This document shows positions 56,940 to 64,000 of a DNA stretch of 64,000 nt, piece by piece. A program made the position numbers and the translations under genes. Each line of letters starts with the position of its first letter. The first letter of the stretch is position 1. Origin of the DNA: Aphrophora alni (lineage: Eukaryota > Arthropoda > Insecta > Hemiptera > Aphrophoridae). The notes below the pieces were generated by a model. That model was not told the origin of the DNA, searched no databases, and saw only the letters and a program-made list of their open reading frames with translations. The stretch lies in assembly GCA_963513935.1 (NCBI GenBank), contig OY740774.1:87934385-87998384 (forward strand), read 5' to 3'.

Positions 56940-57125
56940 TCCTTAAAGAAGTAAAGAGGATAAGATAGAGATCCTACCACTCGAATACTCTAGTAGCGTC
57001 AGAATCGAAAAACAACAAGAGTTGGTCAAGAGAAGCCTGATAAGGATGATAAAAGAGAGGGATCTAACCCTAGAAATACTATTTTTGTGGAGATGTGAAC
57101 CAAATATATTTTGATCCTCAGAGTG
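56940..57125 (+). repeat. Repeat family A, 3' part
   Basis: CACTCGAATACTCTAGTAGC, GTCAGAATCGAAAAACAACA, AGAGTTGGTCAAGAGAAGCC, GATAAAAGAGAGGGATCTAA and TTGATCCTCAGAG. Confidence 0.85.
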
Positions 57126-57161
57126 TACATTTATCAATATTTAATCTAACCCTCAGTTAGG

Positions 57162-57452
57162 TTGATCCCCCTCCCTTTGTATTTGGTATTTTATTACGGA
57201 AAACTACATCCTCAATATCGTATGTATTGTCAGTATATAATCTATAGTTGTTCATACAATAAAGTCATAGTGTGGACGCCTTTTAATGTCCTTAACGACA
57301 ACACTAAGCGTCTTAGTAAACAATAGTATTGATACTCTTTAAAATTCAGAAATTTATACTATTTCAATTGTAATTTTTTTTAAGTATAGGATGATCCTCA
57401 TACCCAAAATGGAAGAATCGCTGGTGTATGATGCGTACCAAGCCACGGTCAT
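57162..57452 (+). repeat. Family B 3' segment, uninterrupted twin of 60158-60812
   Basis: TTGATCCCCCTCCCTTTGTA, CATCCTCAATATCGTATGTA, GTGTGGACGCCTTTTAATGT, AGTAAACAATAGTATTGATA, then AGGATGATCCTCATACCCAA and CCAAGCCACGGTCATATC. It is nearly identical to the later copy and shows what that copy looked like before it was broken. Confidence 0.9.
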
Positions 57453-57700
57453 ATCTGTACGGGATTCACAATAGCAATCCCGAGGGGACCTAACTAGATC
57501 CTCACTTTTATTCATATAGTCTTCAGTTAGATCCCTCTCTTTCATATTTTCTATCCGGTCTCTCTTCACCAACTCTTGTTATTTTTTAACATTGACACTT
57601 TTATAGTATTCGAAGGCTAGAGCTTGAATTTTGTGTTATTTTCTTCCTTTTTTTATAAGGAAGGATGACCAAGAGCTTCTTTTCAAATCTACAAAGGAAT
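57453..57700 (-). repeat. Repeat family A copy
   Basis: GCAATCCCGAGGGGACCTAA, CTCTCTTCACCAACTCTTGT, TAGTATTCGAAGGCTAGAGC and ATGACCAAGAGCTTC. It follows directly on the family B segment. Confidence 0.85.
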
Positions 57701-58379
57701 AGAATGATATTTGTAAGAAGTGAAGATGGGGTAATGTATTATTTATATTCTTTTATTTTATGAGGCTATGATGAATTAGTGATTTTTCGGTTTTAATGAT
57801 TTTTTTTTCTCTTTTAAACAACAAGACAAAAAATTCGATCAAAATAGTACTAGACAATTTTAAGTTACGACCTTTATATTTTAAGTACATAATTAGAAGT
57901 TAAAATGAGATTGTTTTAAATCGGGTTTTGATAAATCGTTGTTGAAGTACATACAGCATAAAAAAATAAACAAACAAACTAGATCTAAACGTAATATATT
58001 TACTACTAATATTTTTAGTATAAAGTCGATTTTTGTTTCCTATTACTATATTCTGACACTATATTTTAGTCTGTGAATGAAAACTTTGCCATCCAATTTT
58101 GTATCCGAACATAATACATCCAGCATGACCACATAAATTAGTCCATATGTAGGAGGTATATCCCGCATGGTTTGGTCTAGCCCGTTAAAAGGACAGTTTT
58201 GTCCTTAATTAGGAACATTTCGTTGTGATAATAAAACTGCTTTTATTGTTCATTTATTTTGCTTCTAATTAGAAGTATAATTTATAGAGTAAGCAATGTT
58301 AACAAAATTACCAGGAGTGGTTTTACGTTAGAAATATTCAGATTTAAAAAGCGAGATCAGTTGTATTAAGTAATTGATC
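57701..58379. other. Intergenic, nothing recognised
   Basis: No coding signal. AAAACTTTGCCATCCAATTTT near 58080 recalls CTGCCATCCATTCC near 25035, a possible tiny shared repeat. Confidence 0.4.
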
Positions 58380-58560
58380 CTCATAGGCATGGCAATCCCG
58401 AGGTACCTAGCTGGATTTACCCTTTCTTCATGTATCTTGGGTTAGGATCTTTCACCTTTCGTATAAGGTCTCTTTTGAACAACTCATATTTTGGATAATG
58501 TCTCCACATATGTGAAATTATCTAACTGAATACTCTAAGTACCTTGTACGTCTAAAGGCG
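58380..58560 (-). repeat. Repeat family A, 3' part
   Basis: GGCATGGCAATCCCGAGGTA, CCTAGCTGGATTTACCCTTT, TTCATGTATCTTGGGTTAGG and AGGTCTCTTTTGAACAACTC. Confidence 0.85.
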
Positions 58561-58859
58561 CTTACACTACCGTTTCGTAGGTCTATTGTCGCTATTATAA
58601 AGTTTAATACAAACACTACATGGACTTGTACAAAAACAAATTTTTGTTGCAACAGTTAGTTGTGGTTTGGTCAACTGTTTTTAATAGGTTTTTTACGTTT
58701 TAAAACGGCTAGTTCATATTGGGTGGTTTGTAAAACAAGCCCATGTGGTGTTTTGTGTTCCACTTGACAATGGACATAGTGGAGGTATGATATCGGTAAC
58801 AAAATAGGTCAATTAGAGAGTTGTAGACGTATAGGTATGTAAAATAATCATTTATTAAT

Positions 58860-58985
58860 CTTGTTCACTTTCACTGTGACGCTATTAAATTATTCGCGTA
58901 CTAGGGATCTTTATTTTATGTTCTTATTTTAAAGGTGATGATGACCGAGAGGTTTTTCATCTTTCAACAGTTGAAATCGCATTTG
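58860..58985 (-). repeat. Repeat family A, 5' part
   Basis: GTGACGCTATTAAATTATTC, GGGATCTTTATTTTATGTTC and GTGATGATGACCGAGAGGTT. It could be the rest of the copy at 58380-58560, separated by a roughly 300-bp insertion. Confidence 0.8.
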
Positions 58986-59964
58986 GTTAGGTTAGGTCAG
59001 GTCCTACACTCGACTTTCAACATCTAGAGTTACTGATGCCACTACTTTTTGAATTGGTTGTTACAAATATTCGACTTTCTGAAAGCTTTCACATAAAAAA
59101 ATCGATCATTCGGCAGTTATAAAATACTTAATTTCTCAAAATCAACTCTACCAATTTAATTTAAATTTCAGCGAAATTTGAAAATTAATGACCCATACCA
59201 ATCAGCAATATCCCAAGTAAAAAAATATTATGGAACTTGACCTTCAAAATTTTAAACAGATACGATTTACCTTGAACACGTGTTTGTTGCACAAGCGAAG
59301 TTTCGGGCTTTTATGAAATGTATCAATATTTTGTCAAAGTCGACGTTCAATGTTCGGTTTTCACTTTTTAATTCCCAACTACAAAACTGACAAATAGTTT
59401 TGGTACTTTTTTATTTCCTTTTGGAGATGGATGTGTAAGACAATTTGTACAATTTTTACGCTATTTAGTTATTCCAATTATAAAGGAGACATAGTAGTTT
59501 TATAATATATTTATAAAGAGAAATTCTTCATGCTCTGGAACTCTTGAACATAGGAAAAACTAAAATAAAAATATTATTTGTTTAAATCACAAAATTTACA
59601 TCTCCTGCAGTACATTCACAAACAGATAGTTATATCAAATAAAACTAATTTGACGGATTATATTACAAAGGCACTTCAAAGTACTTCTTCTTTGAGGTAA
59701 AATTACTTTTCAATTAAAAGCTACACGGTGGCATAGCTTATATAATGCTGAGACAAGCTTTGACACAGTTATAATTACAAAGCTAGAGCAGGTGTATAGC
59801 ACGACGAACATTGCTCAAGTCAACTTTAAATTACTTGAGGAGTTCCATCTCTTTGCCAAACAAACAAGTATAGTGATGTCATGAAATTCAATAATTCACT
59901 ACGAGGCGTAACTTTCAGGGAAAATATATTAAGTTGTGGATGTTTGTAGTGACTCGTGGATTTT
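58986..59964. other. Intergenic
   Basis: Begins with a short TTAGGTTAGGTCAGG tract (about 58986-59000). The weak family H pattern lies at about 59110-59300. No gene. Confidence 0.45.
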
Positions 59965-60373
59965 AAAAACGAGCAGGATGTAGGCTACTGTCGAAAGAAA
60001 AGTTGGACACTATAATACATTAATAATTAATAGTGTAAATATACTAGTCTTATAATATAAGACTTATTATTCTGTATTAGTAAATCCCATTACATGTAAA
60101 GAAACACTATTAGACGACGCGCAAATGTAAGGCTGGGCTGTCAACTTAACGAACTTATTGATCCCCCTCCCTTTGTATTTGGTATTTTATTATGGAAAAC
60201 TACATCCTCAAATCATATGTATTGTCAGTATATAATCAATTGTTCATGCAATAAAGTCATAGTGTGGACGCCTTTTAATGTCCTCAACGACAACATTAAG
60301 CATCTTAGTAAACAATAGTATTGATACTCTTTAAAATTCAGAAATTTATACTATTTCAATTGTAAATTTTTAT
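59965..60373 (+). repeat. Repeat family B copy, well ordered
   Basis: GGATGTAGGCTACTGTCGAA, TACATTAATAATTAATAGTG, AGTAAATCCCATTACATGTA, GGCTGGGCTGTCAACTTAAC, then the segment from 60158 that matches 57162-57375 almost base for base (CCCTCCCTTTGTATTTGGTA, GTGTGGACGCCTTTTAATGT). This gives the best internal order for family B. Confidence 0.85.
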
Positions 60374-60746
60374 TACTAGTAATAGTAGTAGTCTTACTAG
60401 AAATGTCGGTTCCGCTCATTATTACTTTTTGTTTTTAAAAAGTGATGAGGTGTTGGGCCTTAAAAAATAAGGAAATAAAACTAACAACTTTATCCTTTTA
60501 GACAGATGGGTTCCTGAATCACGCTTCCATATAGTATTCGTTATTATTACTAGTAATAGTAATAGTAGTAGTTTTCGTAGAAGTGTCGGTTCCGTTCGTT
60601 ATTACTTTCTGTTTTGATTGGTGATAAACCTAAGGTGTTTGGCCTTTAACAAAAAGGAAAAAAATTAACAACTTGATCCTGTAGCGCAGAAGGTTTCGTG
60701 TTTCACGTATCCACATAGTAATAATAGTAGTAGTTTTACTAGAAGT
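60374..60746. repeat. Insertion of two tandem units of about 180 bp plus a partial third
   Basis: Absent from the twin segment at 57375, so it is an insertion or local expansion. Unit 1 (about 60370-60540) and unit 2 (about 60541-60716) share ATTACTAGTAATAGTAGTAG-like openings, GTCGGTTCCG, TTATTACTTT, a GGTG-TTGGCCTT block and TAACAACTTGATCC-like text. The partial third opening (60717-60746) ends in TTTTACTAGAAG. It was probably a unit bounded by the ACTAGTAATAGTAG motif that duplicated after insertion. Confidence 0.8.
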
Positions 60747-60812
60747 CATCCTCATACCCAAAATGAAAGAATCGCTGGTGTATGATGCGTTCCAAGCCAC
60801 GGTCATATCGGT
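60747..60812 (+). repeat. Family B continuation after the insertion
   Basis: CATCCTCATACCCAAAATGA, GAATCGCTGGTGTATGATGC and CCAAGCCACGGTCATATC resume the 57387-57452 sequence. Similarity stops at 60812, which marks the left boundary of the following mariner element. Confidence 0.85.
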
Positions 60813-61067
60813 TGAGACCTGGGATCACCGTGGTTAGGTCTTTGATTCCTGTTTAGGTTCCGAGAGGAACCTCGGTTGCCGCCGGGACTTACGTGGTACC
60901 CAACCGGATTCGAAAACTCACGGACACATAGAAAGGCCTAAACGTTCGGCAAGTAAAGGAAGACGCGTTAACCCAGTCGACTCTAGGACAGAGACGAAGA
61001 TGGACGCAGAATAAGTTAGTTTCACATTACTGACTCCCAATGAACAAATTCGTCAGTAATGCTCACG
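60813..61067 (+). mobile_element. 5' untranslated part of the mariner element
   Basis: Noticeably richer in G and C than the surroundings (GGGATCACCGTGGTTAGG, GGTTGCCGCCGGGACTTACG). It begins where the family B twin sequence ends. I could not match a terminal inverted repeat to the 3' side, so the outer ends of the element remain inferred. Confidence 0.55.
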
Positions 61068-62116
61068 ATGTCAAAGCAGCAGTTTCATCCCTACATTGCG
61101 CAATGCATAATTATAAAATGTCTTGCTCGTGAAGGAGTTCAAGCGACGGGAATTAATTGCACAGTTCGGGGACCAAACATTGTCAAGAACTCGTGTGTTT
61201 GCCTGGCATTAACAGTTCCAGGAAGGACGAGAACGAGTGGAAAATCAGGAAGACGATCGTCGTCCTCGAACCAGCATTACAGACGAAAACAATCGCGCGG
61301 TTTGAGACATTATTGAAGAAAATCGATGAGTGAGAGTAGCCGACATTGCAGAACGGGTCGGAATACGTTATGGGAGCTGTCAAGCGATCATCACAAACGA
61401 TCTACAGTTCCGTAAAAAGTGTGTCAGATGGTTCCCGCGTCTTTTCATCGCAGATCGTTAGTGTAGACGTTTGGAGGTCTGTCAGATCCTTACAGCAAGG
61501 TTTGCGGAAAAAGGTGATGGATTTTTGAGTTGGATCGTCACCTGCGAGGCAACGTGAGTTCACCATTACACTCATGAGTCGAAACAAAGTAGTATGGAGT
61601 GGCGGAAGAAAGGGAGGTGCCCCCAGTGAAAACCAAGACTCGACTGTCAGCTGGCAAGGTTCTTTCAACCGTTTTTTTTTTTCAACCGGCGAGACATTTT
61701 TGCTCATTGATTTTTTGCAAGAGCAACGCACAATCAATGCTGCTTACAACTGCGAGCTGTTGAACCATGTGAGGGCTGTATATCATCACAAAAGACGAGA
61801 CCAACGGATTCGAGAGGTCATCCTCATCCATGACAACAACAGGTCCCTTACTGCAGCTCTAACTGTCTTAAATCCATTGGACTCAATTTGATTATCCCTC
61901 CTACAGCTCGGACATATCGCCCTATGATTTTCATTTGTTTTGGCCGCTTAAAGAAGCTCTAGGAGGGCAACGATTTGAAGATGGCGAGGGTGTGGAGGGA
62001 TTCGTGCCCGATGGCTCCTGATGCAACCAGCTACATTCTACGATGCTGGAATAAAAACCTTCCTTCTCGATGGAGAAAATTGTATTTCTAAAGCCGGAAA
62101 CTATGTAGAAAAATAA
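61068..62116 (+). pseudogene. Full-length but dead mariner transposase (HTH_48 plus DD34D class)
   Basis: Starting at ATG 61068 (MSKQQFHPYIAQC; another in-frame ATG lies nine bases earlier), the remnant spans about 349 codons, the usual family length, across several frames. The N-terminal HTH_48 segment includes LAREGVQAT. A frameshift near 61150 leads to FGDQTLSRTRVFAWH, then RRPRTSITDENNRAV, RVADIAERVGIRYGSCQAI and the linker WFPRLF (WVPxxL in relatives). The first catalytic block reads IVTCEAT followed by TGA where the family has TCDETW, so Asp became Glu and Trp a stop. The second block LIHDNN keeps its Asp. After another shift, YSSDISPYDFHLF keeps the third. The protein ends NYVEK and TAA at 62116. 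The enzyme would bind element ends and cut and paste at TA; this copy cannot. Confidence 0.94.
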
Positions 62117-62992
62117 GTATTTAATTTTTCAATCAATATTTTTTTTATTATTTTTTTTGCGTTTATTTATATTTGATTTACCTTAGTATCAAACCTGGTT
62201 CCTTGGTGTGCTGGTTGGTTTGGCAGAGTTAAAGTGTAGAGAGATCCAGGGACCTGAATTACAAAACGTGGTGGTTAAGATAGGCTTACACATTAGCCTA
62301 TAATTTATTCTGTCAGTTATTTATAATTTCTTTTTATTAATAATTAAAAGTAATATTTAAATCCATTACTTTAAAAACATTTCTATAGTGTACTTCAGGT
62401 TCTACTGAAATCAAATGTATTTATAAATAACAAATTATTACCTTCACATGAGGTGTCAAAGTGTCTCTCTTCGTTTTCAATACATAACTTAACTCTTTGA
62501 TTCTTGTTTTTATTTTCTAATATATACTTCATGTGGATTTTGACATATGATTGGTTAAAAACTTGATGTTGGATTTTTTTGATGATGTAACCGTTTTGAG
62601 TTAAAAAAAAAGTACATTTTGAAATGATATCAGTCTGAAATCAATTTTACAAGGACGTTAGTTTTAGTCCTGCTGTCAGCCTAATAGCTATCCTTTACAG
62701 AACTAAGACTCGTTTTATATTGTAAATTGTTTATGTGATCATTCTAGGTCGACTTTTGGATTAATTTCGTTCGCCCTTTGTTTCAAAATAGTTGATCTCC
62801 ATCTAACCAAAATTACCTTCTTCAATGTTTACTTGTTGGCACAATATAAACTGATTGGCATAGCAGAGAGGATCAACACTTGCGCAGTAGTGTCTATGCG
62901 CACAATCATCGATGTCATTGTTAAGGAGGTGTTTTTGAACCCACTTATATAAATTAAACATATTACTAAATATACTTTCAATGAAGCTATTT

Positions 62993-62995
<3 letters not shown>
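62117..62995. other. Intergenic, no gene
   Basis: Includes the presumed 3' untranslated part of the mariner element (to about 62300), but no terminal repeat could be matched. The rest is AT-rich and unrecognised. Confidence 0.45.

Positions 62996-63043
<48 letters not shown>
62996..63043. repeat. (TA)n microsatellite
   Basis: A perfect alternating TA array of nearly 50 bp, able to extrude as a cruciform. Confidence 0.97.
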
Positions 63044-63048
<5 letters not shown>

Positions 63049-64000
63049 TACATTGTTACAAGTACTAATTGTGTTTATTTATGAAATTTAATTGGAGTAA
63101 AATAATGATTACATTGCACCTTTTCAAACGATCATTATTTTTTTTTTGAAATATTGTCAAAGTTAGAGAATTTTGATTTAAGGGTTTGGTAGGTAATTGT
63201 AGGGCTCGTCGTTTAAATTGAGACAAGTCAAAAAACGACAAACTTGAAAGTCTTAGACAAAAGTTCATTGTTATATGGAGGATAATAGCATTATTAATTT
63301 TTTGTTTTATCTATATTTTTAAGGTCAACCTAATTCTAAAATAACACAAACGTATTTTTTGAACACCTCCCTTGATCATTCAACAATTCGTAAACATTTT
63401 AAAGAGTTACTAAGTTGACTAATGAGTGTTGAATGATCAACAAAAGCTCTCGTGTGTTCTAGTAACTTACCAATAAGTTTGTTTAACCGATATCTTTTCT
63501 ATCAACTAACAACAAAAATAACGTTATAATCTTGTTCAGCATTAAAAGCGCAAATTTGTGTATATCTTGTAACTAAAAATTCACGGTTATCGAGATATTA
63601 CACATCAAACATTTTAATAAACGCCATTTTCAAATAGTTAAGTGAAGAATTGTAAAATGTTATGATAGTGGGGACTAATTATAAAACAGTATACAAGCTT
63701 GTATCAATAATCCAATTCAGTTTTTGAGTTATATTTTGTTTTTGAACGGAAATACGGACTGGAAACGAAGCATTTACTTTTGTTCTCTTTATTTTGAGGT
63801 TTATAAGTACTTCCCAAAGTTTGGCACTATACTTATTAGACACCCTGTACATATAGTTATAATTATGCTGCTAGACTTGCCGGTTATGTAGTTTTGAACA
63901 GTTTATTTTTAAAGGATTTATCCTTGATACAGCATAGTGATTGGTTACATTGACAGTAGTAAATTGCTAATCCTCATAAACGATGCCATCAGCAGCTGCT
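63044..64000. other. Intergenic with a lone transposon end
   Basis: At 63828-63848, TACTTATTAGACACCCTGTA is the reverse complement of a TACAGGGTGTCTAATAAG-type terminus followed by TA, like the ends at 30560 and 54405. Its partner would lie to the left, but I could not find it. No gene. Confidence 0.5.

Noticed and set aside
61059..62116. Functional mariner transposase
   Set aside because: Frameshifts, a stop in place of the conserved Trp and an altered first catalytic residue show that it is a pseudogene.
62920..63380. Element bounded by AAGGAGGTGTTTTTGAAC and TTTTTGAACACCTCCCTT
   Set aside because: The inverted match covers only about 13-15 bp, with the TA array between. It has no target duplication or second copy, so chance or a small local inversion cannot be excluded.

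Overview
The window is AT-rich eukaryotic DNA and almost certainly comes from an insect. It has a (CCTAA)n tract, the complement of the arthropod telomere motif TTAGG. It also has mariner/Tc1-type transposons with TA target duplications, insect-style LINE fragments and long dinucleotide arrays. There are no operons, ribosome-binding sites, CRISPR arrays, rRNA genes or intact tRNA genes. I found no host protein-coding gene that I can defend. This looks like intergenic or intronic sequence built from layers of decayed mobile elements. I cannot name the species.

Layout. 0-9 kb: a degenerate foldback element (about 1.9-3.1 kb), an interstitial telomere-like tract (5.3 kb), the first copy of repeat family C (6.1-6.6 kb), a very old Tc1/mariner-type transposase relic (7.0-7.9 kb) and an inverted pair of family A copies. 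9-17 kb: families E, B, A and D, plus a complete 1.03-kb foldback element (12.4-13.4 kb). 17-30 kb: a long GA/TA microsatellite, an array of eight 62-bp repeats (18.2-18.7 kb), a 2.2-kb structure with 0.58-kb inverted arms (19.4-21.6 kb), a cluster of family B (23.6-24.8 kb) and a tandem array of about 289-bp units (28.6-29.7 kb). 30.5-32.5 kb: a complete but dead Tc1/mariner-type transposon with terminal inverted repeats and a degraded transposase. 33-41 kb: tandem and dispersed family A copies, a LINE RNase H relic (38.2-38.6 kb) and family D. 43.5-45.3 kb: a 5'-truncated LINE with (CT)n on both sides and a 547-bp near-perfect palindrome starting at its stop codon. 45-57 kb: more D, F and A copies, a hammerhead-like RNA motif (52.8 kb), an inverted pair of tRNA-like SINE heads (52.9-53.2 kb), a second complete foldback element (54.4-55.3 kb) and a short GC-rich element with terminal inverted repeats (56.3-56.6 kb). 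57-64 kb: two related family B segments, one broken by a tandem insert, followed by a full-length but dead mariner transposase (61.1-62.1 kb).

The elements do not form a pathway. They record successive transposition, inverted duplication and decay. The most unusual items are the LINE lying between two CT microsatellites, the palindrome in its 3' region, the hammerhead-like motif and its three relatives, the regular unit array carrying GC-box and CCAAT-like motifs, and the many-copy family A. Family letters (A-H) are labels I assigned from similarities seen by eye inside this window. They are not database names, and repeat boundaries are approximate unless a terminal repeat fixes them.
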